DNA of 58,461 bases from the NCBI GenBank assembly GCA_902783545.1, contig CACZRD010000056.1:1-58461 (forward strand), read 5' to 3'. The first letter of the stretch is position 1, and each line of letters opens with the position of its first letter. Positions 17,501 to 24,802 of this stretch are shown one piece after another. Origin of the DNA: an uncultured Bacteroidales bacterium. GTDB taxonomy: Bacteria; Bacteroidota; Bacteroidia; Bacteroidales; Paludibacteraceae. A program made the position numbers and the translations under genes. The notes under the pieces were generated by a model, which did not search any database, was not told the origin of the DNA, and saw only the letters and a program-made list of their open reading frames with translations.

Positions 17501-17775
17501 ATCGTCGCCGTAGCGTCCAACTCCTGAGTCTTGTAGCCCATGTACGAGATAGCAATCTTGCTGAACGACTGAACGGTCAGCGTGAAGTTACCATCAAAAT
17601 CGGTGATAGTACCATTGGTGGTACCTACCTCCAGCACAGATGCGCCGATGATAGGCTCGTCGTTCCCGGCATCAATAACCGTACCGTGTACGGTCAGCTG
17701 GGCGTAAGCCATCATTCCCGTAACGAGCAGGAACGACATCAGCACGGCGCGTAATGAAAGTTGTTTGTTTTTCAT
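14512..17775 (-). CDS. SusC/RagA-family TonB-dependent outer-membrane transporter (locus 1)
   Basis: The product has 1087 residues. A signal peptide (MKNKQLSLRAVLMSFLLV) precedes a carboxypeptidase-regulatory-like domain (TVHGTVIDAGNDEPIIGASV). Next comes the TonB box/plug region with EEVVVVGYGVVKKNDATGS, the hallmark of SusC, and IRIRGGASLNASNSPLIVIDG. The plug ends with YGSRASNGVIIITTKKG, and the barrel runs to the C-terminal aromatic residue (GCSIQF). It imports oligosaccharide using TonB energy, with SusD as partner. It follows the permease gene by 88 bases, a gap that contains the 20-bp palindrome, and precedes SusD by 15. No separate promoter could be seen. Confidence 0.96.
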   Translation of the reverse strand: MKNKQLSLRAVLMSFLLVTGMMAYAQLTVHGTVIDAGNDEPIIGASVLEVGTTNGTITDFDGNFTLTVQSFSKIAISYMGYKTQELDATATMNVRLHEDSELLEEVVVVGYGVVKKNDATGSVTAIKPDEMNKGLTTNAQDMIQGKIAGVNVTSADGTPGGAGTIRIRGGASLNASNSPLIVIDGLAMDNNGIQGVANPLSMVNPSDIESFTVLKDASATAIYGSRASNGVIIITTKKGNANQKPKFSYEGNVSMGALTNRMEVLTGDQLREYATGPLCNHAEKKTMFLGTNNTDWQSEIYRVAPSTDHNLSIQGGTANMPYRFSIGYTLQNGIIKTSQMQRVTASMNLSPTFLDKHLAFNLNAKGMYIYNRYADGGVVGGSLSMDPTMPVRGGTTNSNPADLSTQEIIDKWFGGYYQRVKKGAYGDPEWPYTTNAQSTGNPVAALDLKNDQANAGSFVGNLEVDYKIHGFEDLRLHANFGADYSYGKQNTSVSEYSYTNHYYGWEGFSEKSKYNLQFSAYAQYYKDFSETQHFDIMIGYESQYFYQHSFTDGSGYYRNTHKDPALRGKRFTNSYTKESMTDNALQSYFGRLNWNGWNQVLLTATFRADGSSRFARKTVNGENARWGLFPSVALGWKIKETFLKDVNAISDFKLRLGYGITGQQDIGYDYYYMPTYTISEFHNYYPVGGESNALKYDANGNPIYDGTGTAAVDVNGNPVYYSFRPGAYNQDLTWEKTTTYNAGIDIAFLNNRLSMNLDYYYRDTRDLISTVNVPVGTNFRNSVVTNVGSLRNQGVEFAFNAVVFDRKNFKWDLGLNATWNDNKITSLIGDASEDYYISTGGISSGTGNTVQAHKVGYAASSFLVYETKKGVDADGNPIFYVMDRAGAKDANGKDIPDGKITPDDKYMYQSPDAKVTLGLQSKWQFYGVDLGITMRASIGNYVYNDVLASGLQWVEPNKVFQSQNGGYHSVLSKAYDLYWKTGFQSNNLYGMVYNADGTTSLTTFSDWFMSDYFVENASFLRVDNITLGYTFDQKVTNNKLHARIYCTVSNPFVITGYKGLDPEIFGGIDNNIYPRCLTTTLGCSIQF

Positions 17776-17828
17776 TTGCTTGTGTTTGTTTAGATTAGTA
17801 TGTTAATGTTAATTGGGGTTACATATTG

Positions 17829-17848
17829 ATCGCCCATATATGGTCGAT
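17829..17848. repeat. 20-bp palindrome, copy 2
   Basis: atcgcccatatatggtcgat, between the permease stop codon and the SusC start. It is one of three related palindromes (others 9374-9393 and 45281-45300); this copy has one changed base in the left arm. Confidence 0.7.
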
Positions 17849-17863
17849 ACGTTGGTTGATGCG

Positions 17864-19210
17864 TTAGTCCTCTTTCTCGCGGATGAGGAACACAGCCACA
17901 GCGCCGAGGAGCAAGAGTACACCTGCCACCACGAGCATACCGGCTTGTTCGTTCGCGCACGCATATTTAAGGAATAGACCTCCACAAAGGGCTGCGACAA
18001 TCTGCGGCACGCAAATCGTGCAGTTGAACAGACCGAGGTAGTAGCCCATGTTTCCGCCCTTGATAGCGTTGGTAACGATGGTGAACGGCAAGGCAAGCAT
18101 CGCAGCCCAAGCAGCGCCGATGAGTGCATAACTGAGCCAGAGTACATACGGATCGGTAACGAAGAATACCGATACAAAGCCTGCTGCACCTACCACCAGG
18201 GAGATAGCATACGCGCCACGGTTACCGAACCAGTGCTCGAGTTTGGGCAAGAATGCCGCCCAAAGGAGCGAACCTACAGCCTGCACGCAGAACACTACGC
18301 CAACCCAGTTACCGGCATCCTGGAATGCAGCATCCTTGGCATCCAAGCCGTCCCAGCCGAAGCAGTTACCGGCTATAGCGCCATTGGAGTACGTCCACAT
18401 ATACATGAATGCCGACCAGCAGAAGAACTGAACCAAACCTACTGTCCAGAACGCTGACGGAGCTTCACGAAGTAGCTCGATAAAACCTTTGTCTTCCGAC
18501 TCCTCGTCTTTCTTATTCGGATCAATACCGTGGAACTTGGCATATTCCTCGGGATTGAGTTCCTTAACTGTACCAAAGGTATAGAGCGAGCACAGAATCA
18601 GGATAGCTGCACCGGCATAGAATGACCACTTGACGGAGTCAGGAATTACGCCTTCGGGAGCCGTATTGGCGATACCAATCCATGTAAAGAAGATCGGGAA
18701 CAGGTAACCTACCACCGAACCGGCGTTGCACAGTGCCGACTGAATGGCGTACGCCGTACCCTTCTGCTCCTCGTTGACCATATCGCCCACCATCATCTTG
18801 AACGGCTGCATAGCGATATTGATGCTTGTATCCAAGAACATCAAGCTGAACAGACCGAACCACATGGCGGCATTCAGGCCGAGGAACGCAGACTGCGCAA
18901 ACGTGAAGTTACCGGCGTTCGGAAGGAGCAACATTACCGCTACAGCGATCAGTGCGCCTACGAGCAGGTAGGGTTTGCGGCGACCAAGACGATTCCACGT
19001 CTTGTCGCTATACTTACCAACAAGCGGCTGCACAATCATCCCCATCAGCGGCGGAAGGATCCAGAAGAAACTGAGGGTGTGCGGGTCGGCGCCGAGAGTG
19101 GCGAAGATTCGGGAGATATTGGCACTTTGCAGCGCGTACGCGATCTGTACGCCAAAGAAGCCAAAGCTGAGGTTAAACAACTGCCCAAACGAGCGATTTG
19201 TATTTTCCAT
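17864..19210 (-). CDS. SLC45-family MFS sugar permease
   Basis: An inner-membrane transporter of 448 residues with 12 predicted membrane helices. The N-terminus (FGQLFNLSFGFFGVQIAYAL, then SANISRIFATLGAD and PPLMGMIVQPLVGKYSD) and the loop WNRLGRRKPYLLVGAL are typical of the MFS/SLC45 group that carries sucrose, maltose or related sugars with protons in Bacteroidota. As the first gene before SusC and SusD, it would take up the sugar delivered to the periplasm. The frame extends to 19309, but the ATG at 19210 is chosen because it starts the conserved domain and stands about 100 bases downstream of a good promoter. No periplasmic or surface glycosidase gene is in this operon. Confidence 0.88.
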   Translation of the reverse strand: MENTNRSFGQLFNLSFGFFGVQIAYALQSANISRIFATLGADPHTLSFFWILPPLMGMIVQPLVGKYSDKTWNRLGRRKPYLLVGALIAVAVMLLLPNAGNFTFAQSAFLGLNAAMWFGLFSLMFLDTSINIAMQPFKMMVGDMVNEEQKGTAYAIQSALCNAGSVVGYLFPIFFTWIGIANTAPEGVIPDSVKWSFYAGAAILILCSLYTFGTVKELNPEEYAKFHGIDPNKKDEESEDKGFIELLREAPSAFWTVGLVQFFCWSAFMYMWTYSNGAIAGNCFGWDGLDAKDAAFQDAGNWVGVVFCVQAVGSLLWAAFLPKLEHWFGNRGAYAISLVVGAAGFVSVFFVTDPYVLWLSYALIGAAWAAMLALPFTIVTNAIKGGNMGYYLGLFNCTICVPQIVAALCGGLFLKYACANEQAGMLVVAGVLLLLGAVAVFLIREKED

Positions 19211-19306
19211 ATATTTACAGAATATTGTGTCGTTTTTTGTGCTGTCAACAGCGGATTTCGTAACATTTCGAAATGGCATGAAAACGCTATTCCACAAAAA
19301 GCGCCA

Positions 19307-19338
19307 CAAAGATACAAATTTATTTTCGAATTTGCAAG
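19307..19338 (-). promoter_or_regulatory. Promoter of the permease-SusCD operon
   Basis: On the minus strand CTTG (19335-19338), 20 bases, then TATCTTTG (19307-19314). The leader to the ATG at 19210 is about 90 bases. The remainder of the gap up to the tRNA-Thr terminator (19339-19465) is A/T-rich and shows nothing else I can support. Confidence 0.65.
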
Positions 19339-19465
19339 TCCTACATGCATTTTTTTCAAAAAAAATTCATCTTTTCACAAATTTCGCCCTAAAAAGGGTG
19401 TTAAGGCAGCCAGAAAACGCAACTATTTTGCAGGCTCAGGCACAAAAAAAAAGAAGCCATCGAAA

Positions 19466-19497
19466 CAAAAAAAAGAAATCACCGCGAGGGTGATTTC
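19466..19497 (-). terminator. Terminator of tRNA-Thr
   Basis: On the minus strand a perfect 9-bp stem (gaaatcacc / ggtgatttc, 19475-19497) with a 5-base loop is followed by eight T residues. It starts 11 bases after the 3' end of tRNA-Thr. Confidence 0.85.
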
Positions 19498-19507
19498 CTG
19501 TACTCAG

Positions 19508-19579
19508 AGCCACCTCCCAGATTCGAACTGGGGACCCACGCATTACGAATGCGTTGCTCTACCTCTGAGCCAAGGTGGC
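19508..19579 (-). tRNA. tRNA-Thr (anticodon CGT)
   Basis: The minus strand folds as a full cloverleaf. The acceptor is GCCACCT / AGGTGGC, the D arm GCTC..GAGC, and the anticodon arm ACGCA-TTCGTAA-TGCGT gives anticodon CGT. The T arm is CCCAG-TTCGAAT-CTGGG. The discriminator base is T and no CCA is encoded. It has its own promoter and terminator, so it is a single-gene unit. Confidence 0.93.
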
Positions 19580-19590
19580 AAAAGCGGGTG

Positions 19591-19622
19591 CAAAGATACA
19601 ACAAAATGTGAGAATATGCAAA
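19591..19622 (-). promoter_or_regulatory. Promoter of tRNA-Thr
   Basis: On the minus strand TTTG (19619-19622), 20 bases, then TATCTTTG (19591-19598). The tRNA begins 11 bases past the -7 element. Confidence 0.75.
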
Positions 19623-19700
19623 TATTTTTGCACTTTTTTTTGCAAAACACATATTTCGGAACAGTTTTTGTATCTTGAGTATGCAAAATGGCTATGATTC

Positions 19701-21023
19701 GTGCATAAATTCCGATTGCTATATATCCTCATCGTCTGCGTGCTGTTGTGCGCAGGCGTCCGTGTGGCGTCCGCCGGCGAGATACGCACGCTGCGCGTAC
19801 AATATATCAATGTCAGTACGGGCGAGCCGTACCAGATGCCCGAGCGGCCTATTCTGTTCAGTGATCCGCAGTCAGCAGCCGGAGAGCAGTTGTTACTCGG
19901 CGCCGAGGGCGATATGGACGGACACGTGCTGGAGATCTCGTTCGACGAGATGAGCCAGAACTTCAAGCAGTACACCTACACCGTGCGCCACTGCGATGCG
20001 TCGGGCAAGCCTGACAATCTGGCTTCCGTCGAGTACCTGGACGGATTTACCACACAGGACATAACCGACTACATGCCTTCGCTGAACACGCAGCAGATCT
20101 ATACGCACTACCGGTTCCTGTTCCCGAACGACGACATGCGACTGAAGGTCAGCGGGCGTTATGAGATCAGCATCTATGAGGATGGCGACCCCGATCGGAC
20201 AGTTGCGCGTGTTCCTATATACATGTGCGATACGCGCGTACGCATCAGCGGTCAGGTGCTCTCCACCACGGATATCGAGCTCAGCAGGCGGTATCAGCAG
20301 TTGGAAATAGATGTTCAGACCGACGGCCGCAGCACAAATGTCAAAGAGGACTACTTCATCATCGTTCAGCAGAACGGTCGGACGGACAACATGGTCGTTG
20401 CTCCGCAGCCGACGTTTGTGGACGGCAGGTCGCTGCGTTGGCAGCACTGCAAACCGCTGATCTTCGAGGGCGGCGATGAGTACCGGCATTTTGATGCCTA
20501 CTCGACTTACTACGCCGGCACGGGTATCGACCGCATCGTCTATGAGATGGGTGACTACCACGCGCTGCTGTTCACCGACGAGCTGCGTGCCACGCAACCC
20601 TACTCCCACGAGTTCGACGTCAACGGGCAGTACCGCGTACATGCCGAACGCGTACAGGATGTGGAGACCGAGGCGGAATACATGTGGGTACACTGGGTGC
20701 TGAAAGCCGACAAGCCGTTCTTCGACGGTGCTGTGTATATCGGCGGCGACCTGTTCGGCAACACGCTGAGTCTAAAAAACCGGATGGATTATGATGCCGA
20801 GCGTAAATGCTACTACTTAGCCGCGCCTGTCAAGCAGGGAGGCTATGACTACCAGTACTGGTTTGTGCCCAAGGCAGCAGTCAGCGGTCAGCGGTCAACG
20901 GTCAGCCTGCTGCGCACCGAGGGTTCGCACTGGGAGACGCGCAACGAATATACCATCTATGTCTATTACAAACCGTTTGGCGCACGCTACGAACGCCTGG
21001 TTGGCGTAAAACGCATCAACTGA
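19701..21023 (+). CDS. Type IX secretion system Plug protein (DUF5103 family)
   Basis: The product has 440 residues with a signal peptide (MHKFRLLYILIVCVLLCAG). The family, formerly DUF5103, includes the Plug that closes the periplasmic side of the SprA translocon in Flavobacterium. Recognisable parts are TLRVQYINVSTGEPYQMPERPILF at the start (given here in broken form: TLRVQYI, then RPILF), YTYTVRHCDASGKPDNL, YLDGF, SGRYEISIYEDGDPDRTVAR and the C-terminal GGYDYQYWFVP and YTIYVYYKPFGARYERLVG. The start is a GTG at 19701; no better start precedes the signal peptide. A heptamer repeat (20875-20906) encodes AAVSGQRSTVS in a loop near residue 395. It is the only core type IX component seen here. 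Confidence 0.85.
   Translation: MHKFRLLYILIVCVLLCAGVRVASAGEIRTLRVQYINVSTGEPYQMPERPILFSDPQSAAGEQLLLGAEGDMDGHVLEISFDEMSQNFKQYTYTVRHCDASGKPDNLASVEYLDGFTTQDITDYMPSLNTQQIYTHYRFLFPNDDMRLKVSGRYEISIYEDGDPDRTVARVPIYMCDTRVRISGQVLSTTDIELSRRYQQLEIDVQTDGRSTNVKEDYFIIVQQNGRTDNMVVAPQPTFVDGRSLRWQHCKPLIFEGGDEYRHFDAYSTYYAGTGIDRIVYEMGDYHALLFTDELRATQPYSHEFDVNGQYRVHAERVQDVETEAEYMWVHWVLKADKPFFDGAVYIGGDLFGNTLSLKNRMDYDAERKCYYLAAPVKQGGYDYQYWFVPKAAVSGQRSTVSLLRTEGSHWETRNEYTIYVYYKPFGARYERLVGVKRIN
20875..20906 (+). repeat. NNNTCAG heptamer array inside the Plug gene
   Basis: Four units (cagtcag, cggtcag, cggtcaa, cggtcag) encode A-A-V-S-G-Q-R-S-T-V-S. The frame is the same as in the Maf, YidC and nucleotidase copies (QQSAVS). 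Confidence 0.8.
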
Positions 21024-21047
21024 TACCTGACTGCTGAATACTGATAG
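21021..21047 (+). repeat. Heptamer repeat, reverse orientation, between genes
   Basis: tgatacctgactgctgaatactgatag overlaps the Plug stop codon and fills the gap to the next start. On this strand the unit contains TGA, so it can stand between genes but would put stops in a coding region. Confidence 0.65.
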
Positions 21048-21050
21048 TTT

Positions 21051-21881
21051 ATGAAGTGGCGGACAGAGATAGCGATTGAGAAGAGCCGGTGGCAGTTGAC
21101 GCCGGAGAGTCGTGTGCTGCTTGTCGGTTCGTGTTTCACGGATTCGATCGGCGCGAAGATGCAGCAGTACGGACTGCACGCGGTGTGCAATCCCACGGGC
21201 GTGCTGTATAACCCGCTGTCGATCGTGCAGTCGCTCAACGGCGACATGAGCGTGGAGATCGTGGAGCACGACGGTTTGTACCACTCGATGTCGCACCACG
21301 GTTCGTTCTCGGGCGCGGACAGCGAGCAGGTGTTACGCCGCTGCCTGCAGTCGCAAGCAGAACTACACAAAGCGCTGGCAGAGGCGGACACGGTGTTCGT
21401 GACGTTCGGTACGGCATATGTCTATTACCGCAACGGGCAGGTGGTAGCCAACTGCCACAAACTGCCGGAACGCGAGTTCACCCGCGAGCGGCTGAGCGTG
21501 GAGCAGATCGTCGCAGCCTGGCGGCCGCTGATCCGTACGATGCCTGACAAGCACTGGGTGTTCACCGTCAGCCCTATCCGTCATCAGCGCGACGGCATGC
21601 ACCAGAACCAACTGAGCAAAGCCGTGCTGCTCATGGCTATCGAGCAGCTGCAACACGAACTGCCCGAGCAAGTGAGTTACTTCCCCGCCTACGAGATCGT
21701 GCTGGACGAGTTACGCGACTACCGGTTCTACGCCGAGGATCTCGTACACCCGTCAACTGCCGCCGTGGAGTATATCTGGGAGCGGCTGTGCGAGACGTAC
21801 GTCACGCCCGAGACGATGGAGACGCTGCGCGGCAAGTACAAAGAGTGGCTGCACACGCAACACAGACCCCTGCACAACTAA
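21051..21881 (+). CDS. GSCFA-domain protein
   Basis: The product has 276 residues with the family signature GSCF in RVLLVGSCFTDSIGAKM (residues 22-38), followed by NPTGVLYNPLSI, VFVTFGTAYVYYRNG and FTVSPIRHQRDGMHQNQLSKAVL. The family is related to SGNH esterases, with Ser of GSCF in the nucleophile position and a late EDLVHPSTAAVEYIW block holding the His. No signal peptide is seen. The natural substrate is unknown. The gene is 27 bases downstream of the Plug gene and probably on the same transcript. Confidence 0.85.
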   Translation: MKWRTEIAIEKSRWQLTPESRVLLVGSCFTDSIGAKMQQYGLHAVCNPTGVLYNPLSIVQSLNGDMSVEIVEHDGLYHSMSHHGSFSGADSEQVLRRCLQSQAELHKALAEADTVFVTFGTAYVYYRNGQVVANCHKLPEREFTRERLSVEQIVAAWRPLIRTMPDKHWVFTVSPIRHQRDGMHQNQLSKAVLLMAIEQLQHELPEQVSYFPAYEIVLDELRDYRFYAEDLVHPSTAAVEYIWERLCETYVTPETMETLRGKYKEWLHTQHRPLHN

Positions 21882-21947
21882 ACCTTGATAAAACCTCGTT
21901 AAAACCTTGTTAAAACCTCGTTAAAACCTCGTTTCAGAAGTACGTTT
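21882..21947 (+). repeat. aaaacctcgtt tandem repeat, copy 1
   Basis: Five imperfect copies of the 11-base unit ttaaaacctcg end in ttcagaagtacgttttt. A near-identical block, including the ttacagaagtacgttt end, lies at 44226-44285. The repeat starts right after the GSCFA stop codon. Confidence 0.85.
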
Positions 21948-21988
21948 TTTATAAAAATCCACTTAATTCACAAAAAATCTTTTATACA

Positions 21989-22020
21989 TTTGCATATATG
22001 GGATTTTTTTTGTATCTTTG
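21989..22020 (+). promoter_or_regulatory. Promoter of the nucleotidase-family gene
   Basis: TTTG at 21989-21992, 20 bases, then TATCTTTG at 22013-22020. Transcription would start near 22027, so the ATG at 22041 has a very short leader and the upstream in-frame codons from 21990 cannot be translated. Confidence 0.75.
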
Positions 22021-22040
22021 TGGCGAAAATGTATAAAGCA

Positions 22041-23687
22041 ATGAGAAGATATATTCTTGCGGTACTGTCCGTACTGCTGTTGGCAGGTTGCCAACGCACC
22101 CAACCAATTATTATCTTGTACGAGAACGATGTGCATTGCGCCGTAGAAGGCTACGCCAAGTTGGCCGGTCAGCGCGATCTGGAGCGCCAGCAGACGCCGT
22201 ACGTCAGCATTGTCAGTTGCGGCGACTTTGCGCAGGGTAACACCGTAGGCAGCCTGACCGAGGGCGAGGCTGTGGTGCGTATCATGAACGCCGTGGGCTA
22301 TGACTACCTGACGGTCGGCAACCATGAGTTCGACTACACCGTGCCGCAGATGGTACACCTGAGTGAGATGCTCACGGGCAAGACGCTGTGCTGTAACTTC
22401 TCAAGGTATCAGCAGTCAGCGGACAGCGATCAGCAATCAGCAACCTGCGACGAGGAGGATCTCTTCCCCGGCTACGCGGTAAAGAAGTACGGCAGCACGA
22501 AAGTCGGATTTGTGGGTGTGGCTACGCCCTCAACATTCCGTTCGTCCACGCCGACGTACTTCATCGACGAGCAGGGTAACCTACTCTACGACTTCCACGC
22601 CAACGATACGTACGAACGCGTGCAACAGGCTGTGGATGCTGCCCGCGACGAGGGTGCAGAGATCGTGATTGTGCTTTCGCACCTGGGCGATGACCCCGAA
22701 GTCGCCTATTCGCGCGGGCTGATAGCCGCCACGCACGGCATCGACATCGTGCTGGACGGTCACGCGCACCATCTGCTGAACGAGCGTCTGGTGAACGATC
22801 GCGGCGACAGTGTGACACTCGCCTCAACGGCAACGAAGTTCGCATATATCGGTCGGCTGACCATCGACAAGGACAACCGTCTGACCAACGAGTTGTTGCC
22901 TACCTGCGACTGCCAGGCTGTGAACCAAGCCGTGCGCGACACCATCCAAGCCGTGCAACGCGAGTTGGCTGCCAAGGTCAGTGCACCGGTTGGCACGACG
23001 GCGTTCGCGCTGGCAGACCGCGATAACCAAGATAACCGCTTGGTGCGCAAGCAAGAGACGAACCTCGGCGACCTGATGGCTGACGTATCGCGCTATGCGA
23101 CCGGCGCTACTATCGGTGTGTGCAACGGCGGCGGGCTGCGTGCAGGGTTATACAACGAGACGATTAGTTTTGGCGACATCGTCAGCGTCTGGCCGTTCAA
23201 CAACACGATGCGCGTTGTGGAGTGCACTGGTCAGCAACTGCTTGATGCACTGGAGGTCGGCGTAGCACTCCTACCACTGGAAAACGGTGATTTTCTGCAC
23301 GTGTCAGGTTTGCGCTACACAGCTGACCCACGCATCCCGAGCTCGGTGATCTGGAATGAGAACAGGATGTTCGACGGCGTTGGTGGCACACGCCGTATTG
23401 TCAAGGCGGAAGTCTTCGTGCCGGCTGAGGGCGAGCAAGACAAACTCCCCTACGAGCAGCAGGGCACATGGCAAGCCGTCAACCCCGAAGCCACCTATAC
23501 GATAGGCGGGCAGAGTTATATCATCGCCTGCTCCGGCGCATCGGGAACATTCGCTAAGATGCGGCTGCTGCCTATTGACGGCGAACCGCTTAACGACGTT
23601 GAGGCTGTATGCACGTATATCCGTGCCATGGGTGGACAAGTCAACGAGGCGTATCGCCAACCACAAAAACGCATAATCATCAAATAG
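22041..23687 (+). CDS. 5'-nucleotidase-family metallophosphatase lipoprotein
   Basis: The product has 548 residues. A lipoprotein signal (MRRYILAVLSVLLLAGC, Cys17) is followed by the metallophosphatase domain with ENDVHC (Asp30, His32), GDF (Asp62), GNHEFD (Asn94, His95), VLSHLGDD and DGHAHH, the metal ligands of the family. The C-terminal nucleotidase domain shows NLGDLMADVSR, NGGGLRAGL and VWPFNNTM. It likely removes phosphate from nucleotides in the periplasm or at the surface. Residues 124-135 (QQSADSDQQSAT) are an insertion encoded by the heptamer repeat, placed where family members have a short loop. Start ATG 22041 is preferred over 22029 because it begins the lipoprotein signal. Confidence 0.9.
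   Translation: MRRYILAVLSVLLLAGCQRTQPIIILYENDVHCAVEGYAKLAGQRDLERQQTPYVSIVSCGDFAQGNTVGSLTEGEAVVRIMNAVGYDYLTVGNHEFDYTVPQMVHLSEMLTGKTLCCNFSRYQQSADSDQQSATCDEEDLFPGYAVKKYGSTKVGFVGVATPSTFRSSTPTYFIDEQGNLLYDFHANDTYERVQQAVDAARDEGAEIVIVLSHLGDDPEVAYSRGLIAATHGIDIVLDGHAHHLLNERLVNDRGDSVTLASTATKFAYIGRLTIDKDNRLTNELLPTCDCQAVNQAVRDTIQAVQRELAAKVSAPVGTTAFALADRDNQDNRLVRKQETNLGDLMADVSRYATGATIGVCNGGGLRAGLYNETISFGDIVSVWPFNNTMRVVECTGQQLLDALEVGVALLPLENGDFLHVSGLRYTADPRIPSSVIWNENRMFDGVGGTRRIVKAEVFVPAEGEQDKLPYEQQGTWQAVNPEATYTIGGQSYIIACSGASGTFAKMRLLPIDGEPLNDVEAVCTYIRAMGGQVNEAYRQPQKRIIIK
22407..22443 (+). repeat. NNNTCAG heptamer array inside the nucleotidase gene
   Basis: About five units (cagtcag, cggacag, cgatcag, caatcag, caa) encode QQSADSDQQSAT. 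Same strand and same frame as the other coding copies. Confidence 0.85.
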
Positions 23688-23694
23688 TAGCATA

Positions 23695-24771
23695 ATGAAC
23701 GAACAATCATTCAACACCATCCTGCCCGTGGTGCAGGGCGGCAAGAAACGACAACTGAGAGTCGGGCTCTATACCCTGCGCAGTTCGTCGGGGTTAGTGG
23801 CACAAGTGACGAACTACGGTGCGAAACTCGTCTCACTCATCACGCCGAACAAAGAAGGCGTGAAGGCGGATGTAGTACTCGGATTCAACACCTTAGGCGA
23901 ATGGATGAGCAAGGAGACGTACTTCAACGCAGTCATCGGCCGTGTGGCTAACCGCATCAAGGACGGTAAGTTCACCCTTGACGGAATAGACTACCAACTG
24001 CCGCAGAATAATGGAGAGAACTGTCTGCACGGCGGCATTCACGGATTCAATGAGAAGGTCTGGGAAGTTGTCGGTCAGACGACGTACTCCGTGACCCTTC
24101 GCTACCGCGCAGTCGATGGTGAGGAAGGTTTTCCCGGCAATATGGACGTAGAAGTGACCTACGCCGTGACACGCGACAACAGTCTGAAGATCACCTACGA
24201 GGCGATAACCGACGCGCCGACACTCGTTGGTTTTACCAACCACGCATATTTCAACCTCGCCGGCGAGAATAGCGGCAGAGTGGATGAGCATGTATTGCAG
24301 GTGCTGGCTGACGAATACACTCCGTTTGACGAGACAGCTGTTCCCACAGGTGAGATCCTGCCCGTAGCCGGCACGCCGATGGATTTCCGTGAGCCGGTTC
24401 GCATAGGCGACAGGATCAACGACCCGTTCTTTGCTCCGGGCAGAGGTATAGATAACAACTGGATCTGCCGCCCCGCCACCGAAGAGGAACGTGCACAGAA
24501 CAAGAAAGACCCGAGTTACAGGAAGGTGGCTGTGCTCAGCGCCGACGGACGAACGATGGAGGTCTATACCACCGCACCGGCGTTGCAGGTCTATACAGGC
24601 AATTACGTGGAGCAGAATGTAGGCAAGGGCGGCAAGCAATATGACATCCAGCATGCAGTATGCCTTGAGGCGCAGAACTGCCCCGATGCCATCAACCACG
24701 CGAACTTCCCATCACCTATTCTTAGGCCGGGACAACTATACAGGCAAGTGACAGAATATAGATTTATTTGA
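23695..24771 (+). CDS. galM: Aldose 1-epimerase (galactose mutarotase)
   Basis: Interconverts the alpha and beta anomers of galactose, glucose and similar sugars. The product has 358 residues with family motifs VTNYGAKLVSLITPN, NAVIGRVANRI, ENCLHGGIHGFN (first catalytic His), GFTNHAYFNLAG (second His) and CLEAQNCPDAINHANFP (catalytic Glu). There is no signal peptide, so it is cytoplasmic. It starts 7 bases after the nucleotidase stop codon and DUF4954 follows by 31 bases, so the three genes probably form one transcript. Confidence 0.93.
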   Translation: MNEQSFNTILPVVQGGKKRQLRVGLYTLRSSSGLVAQVTNYGAKLVSLITPNKEGVKADVVLGFNTLGEWMSKETYFNAVIGRVANRIKDGKFTLDGIDYQLPQNNGENCLHGGIHGFNEKVWEVVGQTTYSVTLRYRAVDGEEGFPGNMDVEVTYAVTRDNSLKITYEAITDAPTLVGFTNHAYFNLAGENSGRVDEHVLQVLADEYTPFDETAVPTGEILPVAGTPMDFREPVRIGDRINDPFFAPGRGIDNNWICRPATEEERAQNKKDPSYRKVAVLSADGRTMEVYTTAPALQVYTGNYVEQNVGKGGKQYDIQHAVCLEAQNCPDAINHANFPSPILRPGQLYRQVTEYRFI

Positions 24772-24802
24772 AAATTTGAAGATTTGAAAATTTGAAGATT
24801 GT
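24772..24802 (+). repeat. tttgaaga tandem octamer before DUF4954
   Basis: Four copies of an 8-base unit (atttgaaa, atttgaag) fill the whole gap between galM and the next start codon. The same unit occurs before trpS (41690-41717). Confidence 0.8.

Noticed and set aside
19211..19309. Upstream extension of the permease gene
   Set aside because: It overlaps the promoter at 19307-19338 and adds non-family residues.
19640..19700. Promoter for the Plug gene (tatcttga at 19671)
   Set aside because: The -7 element lacks the TTTG end and there is no TTG 20 bases upstream.
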